A stretch of 64,000 nucleotides of DNA from Longimicrobiales bacterium (GTDB lineage: Bacteria > Gemmatimonadota > Gemmatimonadetes > Longimicrobiales > Gaopeijiaceae): assembly GCA_951828585.1 (NCBI GenBank), contig OX639991.1, forward strand, positions 1,334,576 to 1,398,575. The letters are read 5' to 3'. The translations under genes and the position numbers were made by a program. The notes beneath the pieces were generated by a model. The model worked only from the letters and a program-made list of their open reading frames with translations, was not told the origin of the DNA and ran no database searches. Numbering within the stretch: the stretch's first letter is position 1; each line of letters opens with the position of its first letter. This document shows positions 17,401 to 25,841 of the stretch, in pieces.

Positions 17401-19361
17401 AGGGGGCGTGGGAGTCCGTGAAGCGACACTTCCGCGAGATGGGCCGCGACATTCAGCAGGAGCCCTTCACCGTGGCGGGCATCGGCGACATGAGCGGCGA
17501 CGTCTTCGGCAACGGGATGCTGCTGTCGCGCCAGACCCGTCTGGTGGCCGCCTTCGACCACCGGCACGTCTTCATCGATCCCGACCCGGACCCGGAGATC
17601 TCCTTTGCGGAGCGCGAGCGGCTCTTCCAAATGGGCCGTTCCTCGTGGGACGACTACGACCGCGAGAAGCTGTCACCGGGAGGAATGATCGTGCCCCGGG
17701 GCGTCAAGTCGGTGGAGCTCAGCGAAGAGGTCCGCACGGCGCTCGGCCTCCGCTCCGACGAAGCCACCCTGGACGGCGAGAGCCTCATCCGGGCCGTCCT
17801 GTCCGCGCCCGTCGACCTGCTCTGGAACGGGGGGATCGGCACCTACGTGAAGGCGGACCACGAGAGCCACGCCGACGCGGGCGACGCCTCTAACGACGCC
17901 GTGCGCATCGACGCGACGGACCTCCGCGCCAAGGTGGTGGGCGAGGGCGGCAACCTCGGATTCACCCAGGCGGCGCGGGTGGAGTACGCGCTCGGCGGCG
18001 GCCGCATCAACACCGACGCGCTTGACAATTCCGGCGGCGTGAACCTCTCCGACCGTGAAGTCAATCTGAAGATCCTCCTGAAACAGGCGCTGAACGCCGG
18101 TCTTGTGTCCCGCGAGGATCGGAACCGTCTCCTTGAGCGGCTGACCGACACCGTCGCCGCGCTGGTGGTGCGCGACAACGAGTCCGGGTGTCAGGCCGTG
18201 TCGCTTGACGAGTACCGCGCCCGCCGCGGCATGGACCACTACTGGGCGCTCATGGGCGACCTGAGCCGTATCGGCCTCCTCGACCGCGACGCCGAGGGGC
18301 TCCCATCCTGGGACGAACTCACCGCCCGCAAGGAAGCGAACCAGTCGCTCACCCGGCCGGAGCTGTCGGTTCTGCTCTCCTACGCCAAGCTGCACCTCAA
18401 GGCGGCGCTCCTGGCATCCGATCTCCCCGACGATCCGTCGGCTGAAGACTATTTCTTCGGCTACCTCCCGCAAGAGGCGGTCGAGGCGGTCCCGCGCGAG
18501 TTGGCGATCAATCATCGTCTGCGCCGCGAGATCGTCGCCTGCCAGCTGACCAACGACCTGGTCGACCTGATGGGCTCGGCCTTCATCGGCCGACTGGTCC
18601 GCGAGACGGGAAGGGACGCTGCGGAGATCGCTCGTGCCTGGCTGGTAGCCGCCAGGCTGACCAGACACGACTCGCTGCTCGCGCAGATCCGCTCCCGCGA
18701 GGCTAGGATGTCGGCCGCAGTGACCTATCGCTGGACAATGGGGCTGGCACGCGTGCTTGAGCGCACCACCCGCTGGGTGCTCGCGAACTGCGACCCCGAG
18801 GAACCCACCAGCGCGCTGATCGAGGAGAGCCTGGACGGCCTGGAGGCACTACGGCGGAAGTTCCACGAGATCGTGGCCGGCGAGGACCGGGAGAACTTCC
18901 AGAACCGGGTGGCCGCGCTCATGCCCCAGGTGGGCGACGAGGCGTTCGTACGCAACCTCGTCGCGCTGCGCTTCCTGGACCACCTGCTCGAAATCCTGCG
19001 CCTGGCCCGGGACAGCGATACCGACCCCATGAGGGCGGCTCGCATGTATTACTGGGTCACCGAAGAGTTGCGCATTCCGTGGCTCGTGGCGTGCATCGAG
19101 AGGACGAGCGGGGAGGGGAAGTGGCAGCAGCGTTGGGCGCTGGGCCTGATCAACGACCTGGGAGCGATCCGGCGGAATCTGACCGCGGGGGCGCTAAATG
19201 GAGAGGGGTTGCTGGCGGACGCCCAGAGGTTCAGAGGTGAAGACGTACAGTTGGACCGGTTCCACCAGATCTTGCAGGAGGTGGAGACGGAAGAGCCGAT
19301 CAGCCTGGCGGGGCTGTCGGTGGCGATCCAGCATATACGGTATCTGGCAGCCCGTGGATAG
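14493..19361 (+). CDS. gdhB: NAD-specific glutamate dehydrogenase, large bacterial type
   Basis: Oxidative deamination of glutamate to 2-oxoglutarate and ammonia, cytoplasmic, feeding the TCA cycle. It has 1,622 residues, the size of the ~180-kDa L-GDH class. The N-terminal ~700 residues hold ACT-like regulatory segments and helical domains. The catalytic domain lies around residues 800-1200: RGGIRHSDRPDDFRTEV, then MVKNALIVPSGSKGGFV with the active-site lysine, then GIGDMSGDVFGNGML (dinucleotide-binding region) and LLWNGGIGTYVKA. A helical C-terminal domain follows. The ATG lies 5-10 bases after a weak GTGAAG. The final codons GCA GCC CGT GGA TAG lie within a copy of the dispersed repeat, so the natural C-terminus may have been altered by a few residues. 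Allosteric control is likely from the family, not shown here. Confidence 0.95.
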   Translation: MIQPDGASRSPTDPAVTEEVLQALRDTVGDNRYRLLQKFVPFFLGKATAELLEERATEDLARMCLDSLDFLNRSRPDRIDVEVVNPDQEGGSWTAPVTIIRTNVSERPFIVDTIREFLSSEDLQIAHFVYPLMTVERDEDGWITDLLPSGERTRTESMVYAEVAQVVDSEVRESLRAETARRLEDVVKATDDFGLMIDKIGDVVSELGFRMRDVRERRDEFREIQAFLRWLRDGGFVFLGYRSYTFQPPEPGGEDAVAVDPGSGLGILQDEERSNYARPVFISEMADEMRERALSGPVLIISKTNAESTVHRRARMDYIGVKKLRRDGTVAGEHRFLGLFTSAAYAEPAQDIPILRQKLADIIEHAGAAEGSHDYKEIITIFSSLPKEELFLASAEEIATDIRTILIRYNTSEVFVSVRRDALGRGVSIMVVLPRTRFSGTFRREFEGVLVQRYKAEILNYHLAMGAGDQARLHFYLGGPPERLAKIEWPDLKATVTSLTRSWLDEVRDLLSEVRPAEEAVRMARHYANAFAPEYQAATDAASAVRDIVELEAMKAQGRMESVLFFDDTRHGGKFDLKVYIREHRIILSDFMPVLENCGLQVIAVSLFELREGSGEAESSIYSFDVQTSAGDRIDVDALGGVLAEAILAVRAGDATNDSFNRLVRRAGMAWREVEVLRAYAHYAFQIGAVPSRQVLRSALKNHPTIGLLFFRLFEARFDPGSGDSLSEREAKAAALRSEISQKLVGVSSLAFDRALRAYQTVIDSTIRTNYYRGGGRAPTVSSGGVPYISFKFESERLLAVSKSRLKYEVWVRSSRMEGIHLRGAPVARGGIRHSDRPDDFRTEVMGLVLTQMVKNALIVPSGSKGGFVCLRSLADLEAMAHEAREQYCTLMRGLLDITDNLDGEDAPPRCVVRHDGFDPYLVVAADKGTARYSDTANAVAADYDFWLDDAFASGGSNGYDHKEVGITAQGAWESVKRHFREMGRDIQQEPFTVAGIGDMSGDVFGNGMLLSRQTRLVAAFDHRHVFIDPDPDPEISFAERERLFQMGRSSWDDYDREKLSPGGMIVPRGVKSVELSEEVRTALGLRSDEATLDGESLIRAVLSAPVDLLWNGGIGTYVKADHESHADAGDASNDAVRIDATDLRAKVVGEGGNLGFTQAARVEYALGGGRINTDALDNSGGVNLSDREVNLKILLKQALNAGLVSREDRNRLLERLTDTVAALVVRDNESGCQAVSLDEYRARRGMDHYWALMGDLSRIGLLDRDAEGLPSWDELTARKEANQSLTRPELSVLLSYAKLHLKAALLASDLPDDPSAEDYFFGYLPQEAVEAVPRELAINHRLRREIVACQLTNDLVDLMGSAFIGRLVRETGRDAAEIARAWLVAARLTRHDSLLAQIRSREARMSAAVTYRWTMGLARVLERTTRWVLANCDPEEPTSALIEESLDGLEALRRKFHEIVAGEDRENFQNRVAALMPQVGDEAFVRNLVALRFLDHLLEILRLARDSDTDPMRAARMYYWVTEELRIPWLVACIERTSGEGKWQQRWALGLINDLGAIRRNLTAGALNGEGLLADAQRFRGEDVQLDRFHQILQEVETEEPISLAGLSVAIQHIRYLAARG

Positions 19362-19402
19362 AGCCGACCGCGCACCGAGAGCGGTGAGACGCCGGGCCGG
19401 CA
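19347..19402 (-). repeat. Partial dispersed element overlapping the gdh stop codon
   Basis: GCAGCCCGTGGATAG begins inside the glutamate dehydrogenase gene and supplies its stop. It continues as GCACCGAGAGCGG, GAGACGCCGGGCCGGCA. This is one half of the element in the orientation opposite to the right half of the 5981-6152 copy. No second half follows. Confidence 0.75.
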
Positions 19403-19686
19403 TGGTGTCTGAGGACGTAGATACGCACCGCCCGGTTGTCGAAGATGTAGAGGTGATCCGCCGGGCTGGCGGGACGTGACTTGACGACGAATTCCCCCGG
19501 CGCCCCCTGATCACCCGGATCGGGCTGGGATAGCGTCCCACGGTCCGGTCCGCGGTCAGCAGCAAGACCCCCTTTGTCGATCAGGTCGCGTGTCCAGCTG
19601 GCGAGCCCCAACTCTGCTCCCAGGGTGCGGCGGCGCAGAAACCGAATGCCCCCGGTAAGGATCCTGAAGGCTGCCCCTGATCCCGA
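19403..19686 (-). other. Intergenic region with a possible minus-strand gene remnant
   Basis: 284 bp. On the minus strand one frame reads LGLASWTRDLIDKGG and, in continuation, EFVVKSRPASPADHLYIFDNR with VRIYVLRH, which looks protein-like. It runs into the repeat copy at its 3' side and has no good start. I cannot name a family; it may be a short gene truncated by the repeat. Confidence 0.35.
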
Positions 19687-20616
19687 TCAACCTGGAGTTC
19701 TCCGAACACCCAACCCCGCCGCCACATCCAGCAAGACGCCCTCCTTCACCCCCACGCTCGGCACCACGACCTGTCCCGTGCCCACCATCTGTGCGAAGTG
19801 CCTGTAGACCAGCGCCGCGGGCAGGATCACGTCGGCGCGGTCGGGGCGCAGTTGCAGTTCGTGAATCCTCTCCGGGACGGTCATGCCCGACAGCATGTGG
19901 ATCACCGCGTCAAGCCGGTTGGAGGGCAGAATTGCGATCTTGAGCGGATCCAGATAGCTCAGTGCCAATCGGGCGATGGCTTCGATATTGCCGCCGGTGG
20001 CGGCGAAGGCGGTGGGACCCGGATACCCGTTTGCGGGCGGAATGGTGAGGGGACGGAGCTGGAGGCGCACCCAGGCGAGCAGCGAGTCGTGGCAGCCTCT
20101 TGCTTCCGTCAGAGTTTCCAGGAGACGGACGGTACCAACCCGGTAAGACTCGCTCCACAGGATGCCGGCCTCGTCCACCAGCGAGACCTCGACGCTGCCG
20201 CCCCCGAGATCGACCAGGATCCAGCGGCCCTCCGAGAGGTCGACGCGGCTGCCGGCGGCCAAGTGGACAAGGCGCGCCTCCTCCCGCCCGCTGATCGGTT
20301 CCAGGGTGATGCCGGACTCCGCCAGGATTCTGCCCAGGAACACATCGCGGTTCGCCGCTTCGCGGGTTGCGCTGGTGGCGACCGCCCGGAAGCCCTTCAC
20401 GCCGAACGCGTCGATGTCGCGGCGAAACCGGCGGAAGGCCTCCACGGCCCGGTCCATCGCCTCCTCGTCGAGGCCGCCCCCGGTGAAGACGTTGTGACCG
20501 AGCCGGATCGGTTCGCGGATCTTGTGGAGGACGTTGTACGACAGCGGTCCGTCGAAGTCGGCCACGACGAAGCGGATCGCGTTCGACCCGGCGTCGATGG
20601 CGGCGATGCGGGTCAT
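19687..20616 (-). CDS. Ppx/GppA-family phosphatase
   Basis: 309 residues of the ASKHA fold. The start MTRIAAIDAGSNAIRFVVAD is the phosphate-1 motif. ATSATREAANR, then ILVDLGGGSVEVSLV (phosphate-2) and FAATGGNIEAIARL (adenosine-type motif) follow. Family members hydrolyse polyphosphate from the end or convert pppGpp to ppGpp. At ~310 residues it matches the short form without the extra HD domain of longer Ppx proteins, so which activity dominates cannot be told. The ATG at 20616 is fixed by the motif. It lies 28 bases downstream of the PIN toxin gene's stop on the same strand. Confidence 0.85.
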   Translation of the reverse strand: MTRIAAIDAGSNAIRFVVADFDGPLSYNVLHKIREPIRLGHNVFTGGGLDEEAMDRAVEAFRRFRRDIDAFGVKGFRAVATSATREAANRDVFLGRILAESGITLEPISGREEARLVHLAAGSRVDLSEGRWILVDLGGGSVEVSLVDEAGILWSESYRVGTVRLLETLTEARGCHDSLLAWVRLQLRPLTIPPANGYPGPTAFAATGGNIEAIARLALSYLDPLKIAILPSNRLDAVIHMLSGMTVPERIHELQLRPDRADVILPAALVYRHFAQMVGTGQVVVPSVGVKEGVLLDVAAGLGVRRTPG

Positions 20617-20644
20617 GCGGGGCGCGTGTTGCGCGCGCTGGCTG

Positions 20645-21049
20645 TCACCAGTACTCCACTGTGAGGCCTTCGACCCGGTGGAAGCTCTTGCGGTCCCGCG
20701 TGGCCACTCGGTAGCCGAGGTGCACGGCCGTGGCCGCAACCATCAGGTCGTGCGGACCGATCGGGGTACCGGTACGCGCCAGCCGGACGCCGAGGGTCGC
20801 GTATACTCGGGCGACCTCCAGACCGAAAGGTATCACAGGTAGCTCCTCGAGCCACCGGCGGGCGAACTTTTCTGCGCTGACGCGCCGGACCCCGCCCAGC
20901 CGATGGAGACCGTGGAACATTTCGGACGCGGTGATCGCGGCAATCGCCACGGGCCGCTGTCGCCGGTCTGGCCTGCCGAACACTCGATCCGTTGCGAGTA
21001 GGCCCTGTTCCACCGCGATCAGGACGCTCGCGTCGATCAGCGTTCCCAA
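20645..21049 (-). CDS. vapC: PIN-domain toxin (VapC-like)
   Basis: 134 residues, a ribonuclease toxin by family. The PIN core is visible: LIDASVLI with Asp6, AITASEMFHGLHR with the conserved acidic residue, and PHDLMVAATAVHLGYRVATRD near the C-terminus with two further Asp. It overlaps the upstream antitoxin gene by 13 bases, implying translational coupling. Targets in VapC families are usually tRNA or rRNA; nothing here shows which. Expression is probably governed by the palindrome in front of the antitoxin. Confidence 0.88.
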   Translation of the reverse strand: MGTLIDASVLIAVEQGLLATDRVFGRPDRRQRPVAIAAITASEMFHGLHRLGGVRRVSAEKFARRWLEELPVIPFGLEVARVYATLGVRLARTGTPIGPHDLMVAATAVHLGYRVATRDRKSFHRVEGLTVEYW

Positions 21050-21342
21050 GGACTCTTCGGCACCTCGGCCCGGTTGAGGAACGCAATCCCTTCCTCCACC
21101 GCACGAGCGTATTCCGGACCTGCCGACGGATCCGAGGTGGAACGAACAAGCTCGACGAAGTCCGCACCCGTGAATGCCTTTTCCTCCACCGGACCGATCT
21201 GCGCAACCGGCTTCCCCCGCCGCTCCACGACGTAGACCGCACCGTCCTCGCGGACACGCGCAAGAACCTCGCCGAAGTTCTTCGCGGCTTCGGTGGCACT
21301 GACGATTCGCGGGCGGCCGGACGGTATGATGGGTTTCGACAT
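21037..21342 (-). CDS. Phd/YefM-type antitoxin
   Basis: 101 residues. The N-terminal DNA-binding/dimerisation fold reads VSATEAAKNFGEVLARV, then VYVVERRGKPVAQIGPVE, typical of Phd/YefM. The C-terminal acidic/helical part is the presumed toxin-binding segment. It is the first gene of a two-gene operon, overlapping the PIN toxin by 13 bases. The ATG is preceded by GAGGGC. The palindrome at 21361-21377 starts 18 bases upstream, consistent with autorepression. Confidence 0.87.
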   Translation of the reverse strand: MSKPIIPSGRPRIVSATEAAKNFGEVLARVREDGAVYVVERRGKPVAQIGPVEEKAFTGADFVELVRSTSDPSAGPEYARAVEEGIAFLNRAEVPKSPWER

Positions 21343-21360
21343 GCCCTCAGCTTACGGAAT

Positions 21361-21377
21361 TTGCGGATATTCCGCAA
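21361..21377. promoter_or_regulatory. Palindromic operator of the Phd-VapC operon
   Basis: TTGCGGATATTCCGCAA is a perfect inverted repeat with 7-bp arms and a 3-bp spacer. It lies 18 bases upstream of the antitoxin start on the minus strand, where antitoxin-toxin complexes usually bind. It also lies just past the 3' end of the CPBP gene (21381), so it could double as a short hairpin; no T-run follows. Confidence 0.65.
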
Positions 21378-21380
21378 TCT

Positions 21381-22499
21381 CTAATCTTCCGCCGCCTGGT
21401 CTTCGGCACCCTGGTCTTCCGCCCCTGGGTCTTCAACTGCCCGGTCATCCGCGACCCGGTCATCCGCCAGGTACGGAATCCCCGCCCCCCGGCCCGGCCA
21501 GTGGCGCCGCAAGTACCACACCAGCACGGGCAGGGTCACCGCCGCGATGCCAAGCCCTGGAAGCGCCATGGCCTCGATCTCCTGCAACTCGGTGGCCAAG
21601 TCTCCCGGCCCCTCCGACGGGTAGACGAAGTCGAGCAGGACGGCCACCACGTTGTTCGCGGCGTGGACAGCGATCGGGACGATCAGCGTTCGCGTCCGGA
21701 GGTACAGAATGGTGGCGATCAGGGCGAAGACTGTGGCCCCCGCCATGTCGATCAGGTGGCACACCCCGAAGAGTACCGCCGAAGCCATGATCCCGGTCCT
21801 GATCCCCCACTTCACGCCCCAGCGGTTCACCAGGATGCCGCGAAAGACCACCTCTTCCAGCAGCGGCGCGAGCACGACCGCCGTCAACGTCCACATGACC
21901 GCGGCGGCTGCCGATTCGGTGACCGCCGGATCCGAAACCTCGAAGATCCACTCGAACATCCCGGGCGCGGCCAGCGACAGGCCATACGCGGCAACATACC
22001 ACGATCCAAGTGAAAACAGGCCCGCGACGCCGAGGAGTCCCAGCACCGGGTACCAGTTGTATCCGCCAGGCACCCGGCCCACGAGGCGGCGGATGCCGGT
22101 GCCCGACCTGCGGCAGGCCCACAGGACCCACAGTGCGATGGCTCCGTAGCCTGCCATCATTGACGCAATCTCGTACACCGCGGGGTCCTCGGGGCCAATC
22201 GGCGTCATGGTGGCGACGATGCGAAAGGCCCCGTAGAGGACGATTCCACCGAAGAAGGCGAACGGGATGAGCGTTCGGGTGCGAAGGGTCTGGAAAGGGT
22301 TGTCGGGTCTTGCCCCCGCGCTGGGCACGAAATTGCCCCCGGGTGGGTCAGCGAACCCCGAGAGGCCTGTCGTGAAACCGGGCTCGTCTCCGGGTAGATC
22401 CGGCGTCACCCCGGAGTCCGCCGCCGGCCCGGCCCCCTCGCCAGCTTGGCCCACCGTCCCCCCGGTACCCGCCCCCGGCCCGCCGTGTGCTTCTGTCAC
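21381..22499 (-). CDS. CPBP-family intramembrane metalloprotease
   Basis: 372 residues. A ~85-residue Gly/Pro-rich cytoplasmic N-terminus precedes about eight membrane helices. The CPBP (Abi) motifs are EEVVFRGILVNRW, FGVCHLIDM and VHAANNVVAV, giving the Glu-Glu, His and His/Asn metal-site residues. Members resemble Rce1 CAAX proteases; bacterial roles are diverse (bacteriocin self-immunity, protein maturation). The stop of the M14 peptidase gene is 10 bases upstream, so the two are probably co-transcribed. Confidence 0.85.
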   Translation of the reverse strand: MTEAHGGPGAGTGGTVGQAGEGAGPAADSGVTPDLPGDEPGFTTGLSGFADPPGGNFVPSAGARPDNPFQTLRTRTLIPFAFFGGIVLYGAFRIVATMTPIGPEDPAVYEIASMMAGYGAIALWVLWACRRSGTGIRRLVGRVPGGYNWYPVLGLLGVAGLFSLGSWYVAAYGLSLAAPGMFEWIFEVSDPAVTESAAAAVMWTLTAVVLAPLLEEVVFRGILVNRWGVKWGIRTGIMASAVLFGVCHLIDMAGATVFALIATILYLRTRTLIVPIAVHAANNVVAVLLDFVYPSEGPGDLATELQEIEAMALPGLGIAAVTLPVLVWYLRRHWPGRGAGIPYLADDRVADDRAVEDPGAEDQGAEDQAAED

Positions 22500-22509
22500 G
22501 CCCTCCCCG

Positions 22510-25254
22510 TCAACTCACCGGCCCGGGCCGCTTGGCCGCCCCGTAATGAATCCCGTTGAAGAGCAGCGGAAACGTCCCGTGGGGCTGCGACCGGAAGGTG
22601 ATCTTGGGGCCGAAAAGGAAGAGCTTTCCGGCCCCGATGTCGGCCTCGATCATGCTGGTGCCGCCCTCCAGGTGGTGCTGTCCCCACGCCCAGCCGCTCA
22701 CCAGCGGTTCAGCCGAATCGTACCAGGCCAGGCGCCGCACGTCGGCCGCGCCCTCCTCGATCCGGTAGACCGGGCTGTGGCTGTGCAGCACGTTGACGCG
22801 CTCGCCCAACCCGTGGGTGACCGGGCTGCCGTGCTCGACGCGGATGTCGTGGATCGAGCCGGGGGTAAAGTAGTCGTCCCGGCTGAGCGGCCTGCCGTCA
22901 TCGCCGACCATGAAGTTGGCGAGAGGAAGGCCGAGATCCGGCCCCAGCGCGGTGGACGACCCGATCGCCACGACCGCGCCGCCGTTCTCGATGAATTCGC
23001 GAAGCGCGGGGACGCTGGTGTCCCGCGACAGACTTCCCAGTCGGTCGCGGAGCGAGTCCGGCAGGCTGGCCGCCAGGTTCCCGCCGCCGCCACCGAATCT
23101 CCCGAATCCGCCCCCACCCCCCGCGTTCATCGCACCGTCGGGCAGGATGATCACGTCGAAACGGTCATTCAGCGACCCCGCGTCGATCTCGGGCGGGTAG
23201 ACCACCTCGAAGTTGAACTCGAAGTCCTCCAGCACCAAGCGGGTCCAGCCCGACGGCATCGAGCCGCCGTAGCGGTCCCAGAGGCCCACCCTCGCATGCG
23301 TCAGCTCGAAGGCGCCCTCGGGCGCGGCCGCGACCCCGTGGAAAGTCACCCCCAGCTGCGCGGCCCATTCTTCCAGCTGGGACCGCGTCGTGGCCGCCGC
23401 CGGGATGTAGAACGCCCCCGGCTGGAGCGACACCCCCCCCGCGTCGAACGTCCCTTCAACCCAGAAAACCTGTCCCCCACCCGCCAACACCCGATTCACC
23501 GCGGTGAAGGCCGCGTTCACATGGTCCACCACGTAGCCGGCTGGCGACCCGGCGCCCGCCACCATCCCCGCCATCGGTTCGGCCAGCCACTCGATCTCCT
23601 CGAAGGGACCGCTGAAGCCGTCCAGGATCCGGTCGAACTCGACCCCCATCTGGAGCGCCAGCGTCCACCCGGCGTTGTCGTAGGGCGCGATCGGCGGCCC
23701 GCCCGGGTACTGGAAGTCGTTCGGGTGGTTCTGCGGCTCGAACATGTCGAGCACATGTGGCCGGAAGGCCTGCGCCGCGGTGACCACGTACGAGCCGGTG
23801 GGGTAATCCTTCCCGGCCACGTTGAAGTCCGCGACCGCTTGGTGCACCTTCACACCGCCCTTCAAGAGCGCGTTTACGAAGCGCGTCGCGGAGGGGAAGT
23901 CGCGCTGGTCGGCGGGCAGGATGTAGCCGCGTGCATCGCGCTTGTCGGGGTCGCGCAGGTAGCGGTCGTAGTCCTCCTGCGAGGGACGGCCGCTGACCTC
24001 GTCGGCCACCCGGTCGATCCAGCTCGGCAGCACCGTCCACGAGTCGCGGCCGCCCCGCTCGATCGAGTTCATTCCCATGCGCCAGATGTTGAACAGAAGG
24101 TGTTCGCGGTTGCGCGACGCGTAGTCGAGCACGGCCCGGTTGGCGGTCTGCGAGTAGTCCACCGACTGCCGGAAGAGCCACGTGCCCGGCGTGACGGGAA
24201 GCGGCAGGTCGGCGTGGGTGATCTGACGGTTGGGCAGGAAGGGGATTTCGATCGGTGTGGGGTGGCCGATGGTCTCGGTCAGCAGCCCGATCATGTTCTT
24301 GAAGTAGGGCGTGGTGCGCAGGCCGCCGTTCCACCAGGTGGAATAGCTGGCGCCGCGCCGCATGGTGGTGCCGCCCTTGCCCTCGACGACCATGCGGTGG
24401 TGCATGGCCGAGCCAACCTGGTCCAGGCTGGTGATGATGATGGGGTCGAGGTTGTGGTTCGGCGGATCGCGGAAGGGCGGCGCGAACATGACGGTGCCCG
24501 ACGGCCCGGTCTGGTGGTGGTTGTAGACGATCTGCGGGAACCACTCGCGGTACATGACCCGGTTCATGTTCTCGGTCTCGGCGAGCGAGGCCATGTAGAA
24601 GTCGCGGTTGTTGTCGTGGCCGGCGTACTTCTGGTAGAGGACCGGAATGCCGCGCGAGGAGCGCTCGAGCGGGTCGTCGCTGCGCATGTACCAGTTGGCG
24701 ACCAGGGCGTGGCCGTCCGGGTTGGCGTGCGTGGCCAGGAGGATGACGTCGTCCAGGAAGCGCATCGTCTCGGCGTCGTCCCGGCTGACCATCTGCCACA
24801 CGAGCTCCATGAGCTGCTGGATGCCGAGCACCTCGGTGGCGTGCAGGCCGCCGTCGATCCAGATGACGGCCTTGCCCCCGGCGGCCAGCGCGCGCGCCTC
24901 CTCCTCGGTGACGCCCTCGGCCTGCGCCAGACGCCGCGCGATCTCCTTGTAGCGTTCCAGGTTGGGCCGGTTGGCGGGCGAGGTGATCGTCGCCATCCAC
25001 TGCTCGCGCCCTTCCGAGGTCTTGCCGATCGACTCCAGCGTCATGCGGTCGGACTGCTCGGCGAGCAGGTGCCAGTAGTCGGTGAGGCCCTGGTAGTTGA
25101 CGAGCTGGTAGTCCGTGCCGATCCGGTAGCCGAACTGCTCCTCGGGCGTGGTGAGCTGGGCGGTGGCGGGGGTGGCGAGGGCGGCGAGGGTGAGGAGGGC
25201 CGCGATGGTGGTGGGGAGACGGAACGGGGAAGGCGTGGCAGGGCCAGTGTTCAT
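22510..25254 (-). CDS. Secreted M14-family zinc carboxypeptidase, large form
   Basis: 914 residues with a signal peptide (hydrophobic TIAALLTLAALATPATAQ). The M14 domain occupies about residues 50-400. DGGLHATEV supplies the His and Glu zinc ligands, LATHANPDGHALV the third His region, and GHDNNRDFYM a substrate-binding segment. A long C-terminal part has a class I glutamine-amidotransferase-like fold at about 640-890, seen in related large M14 proteins. It probably digests peptides in the periplasm or outside the cell. The ATG directly precedes the signal peptide. It starts an apparent operon with the CPBP protease. Confidence 0.88.
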   Translation of the reverse strand: MNTGPATPSPFRLPTTIAALLTLAALATPATAQLTTPEEQFGYRIGTDYQLVNYQGLTDYWHLLAEQSDRMTLESIGKTSEGREQWMATITSPANRPNLERYKEIARRLAQAEGVTEEEARALAAGGKAVIWIDGGLHATEVLGIQQLMELVWQMVSRDDAETMRFLDDVILLATHANPDGHALVANWYMRSDDPLERSSRGIPVLYQKYAGHDNNRDFYMASLAETENMNRVMYREWFPQIVYNHHQTGPSGTVMFAPPFRDPPNHNLDPIIITSLDQVGSAMHHRMVVEGKGGTTMRRGASYSTWWNGGLRTTPYFKNMIGLLTETIGHPTPIEIPFLPNRQITHADLPLPVTPGTWLFRQSVDYSQTANRAVLDYASRNREHLLFNIWRMGMNSIERGGRDSWTVLPSWIDRVADEVSGRPSQEDYDRYLRDPDKRDARGYILPADQRDFPSATRFVNALLKGGVKVHQAVADFNVAGKDYPTGSYVVTAAQAFRPHVLDMFEPQNHPNDFQYPGGPPIAPYDNAGWTLALQMGVEFDRILDGFSGPFEEIEWLAEPMAGMVAGAGSPAGYVVDHVNAAFTAVNRVLAGGGQVFWVEGTFDAGGVSLQPGAFYIPAAATTRSQLEEWAAQLGVTFHGVAAAPEGAFELTHARVGLWDRYGGSMPSGWTRLVLEDFEFNFEVVYPPEIDAGSLNDRFDVIILPDGAMNAGGGGGFGRFGGGGGNLAASLPDSLRDRLGSLSRDTSVPALREFIENGGAVVAIGSSTALGPDLGLPLANFMVGDDGRPLSRDDYFTPGSIHDIRVEHGSPVTHGLGERVNVLHSHSPVYRIEEGAADVRRLAWYDSAEPLVSGWAWGQHHLEGGTSMIEADIGAGKLFLFGPKITFRSQPHGTFPLLFNGIHYGAAKRPGPVS

Positions 25255-25370
25255 GGGGTTTTCTCGGCGCTGGGGCGATCTTCTGATGGGGGATGGGGCC
25301 CCGTTACAGTAGCGCGGGAAACGCCCGGTTGCCAGCTATGCCCGGCCCTTGGTCTCACCCGGCTTCCGGC

Positions 25371-25841
25371 TCAGACGGGCCGCTCCCTGAACAGCACGTG
25401 TATGGCGAGAGCCCGCTTTTCGGCGGAAGTCGTACCTTGGAGATCCCAAAGGACACGATTCGCTCTCGCCAGGAAGGCCGTAACGTCACCCTTCGAGAAC
25501 CGCGTGTCCGGGTCGTAGTCCGCCTTGTGCCTCCTGGCTTGCATTGCAACGATCTCCGCAGCAAACCGGCGAATCGATGATGGAATGCCACCGGGCAGTC
25601 GTCTCTTGCGGCACTGTTCGCGCACCTGGCGATGCTGAAGGCCGCGATACACCCGTATCCAACTACGATCTCGCGGCTTCGTGGCACCGGCGAGTGCGTC
25701 AGCAGCGCAATTCGCCAACCAGTGGAAGAGGGCGTAGTAGACAATACTCACGGCGCATCGAAGGTCGACCTGGCGGGGCGCTCCCCGTCGAGGCCGATGC
25801 AGGAGCTGCTCGGCTACATCAAGCCAGTGTTCAGGATTCAT
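25371..25841 (-). CDS. HEPN-domain protein (UPF0332-like), second gene of a two-gene cassette
   Basis: 156 residues, helical. The N-terminal helix pair reads MNPEHWLDVAEQLL and VSIVYYALFHWLANCAA, the latter the characteristic HEPN helix. Near the C-terminus comes ARRHKADYDPDTRFS, the ADYDP block of UPF0332 proteins, then AIHVLFRERP. The canonical RX4-6H RNase motif is not evident. HEPN proteins often work as toxins or ribonucleases in toxin-antitoxin or defence modules; that role here is inference. It overlaps the upstream partner gene by 11 bases. A decayed homologue of the whole cassette lies at 33021-33595. Confidence 0.7.
   Translation of the reverse strand: MNPEHWLDVAEQLLHRPRRGAPRQVDLRCAVSIVYYALFHWLANCAADALAGATKPRDRSWIRVYRGLQHRQVREQCRKRRLPGGIPSSIRRFAAEIVAMQARRHKADYDPDTRFSKGDVTAFLARANRVLWDLQGTTSAEKRALAIHVLFRERPV

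Noticed and set aside
22267-25518. A 1,083-codon open frame on the plus strand
   Set aside because: It is antisense to the M14 peptidase gene and its neighbours, which have clear motifs. Long antisense frames are common in high-GC DNA with C/G-ending codons; the translated product is repetitive and family-free.
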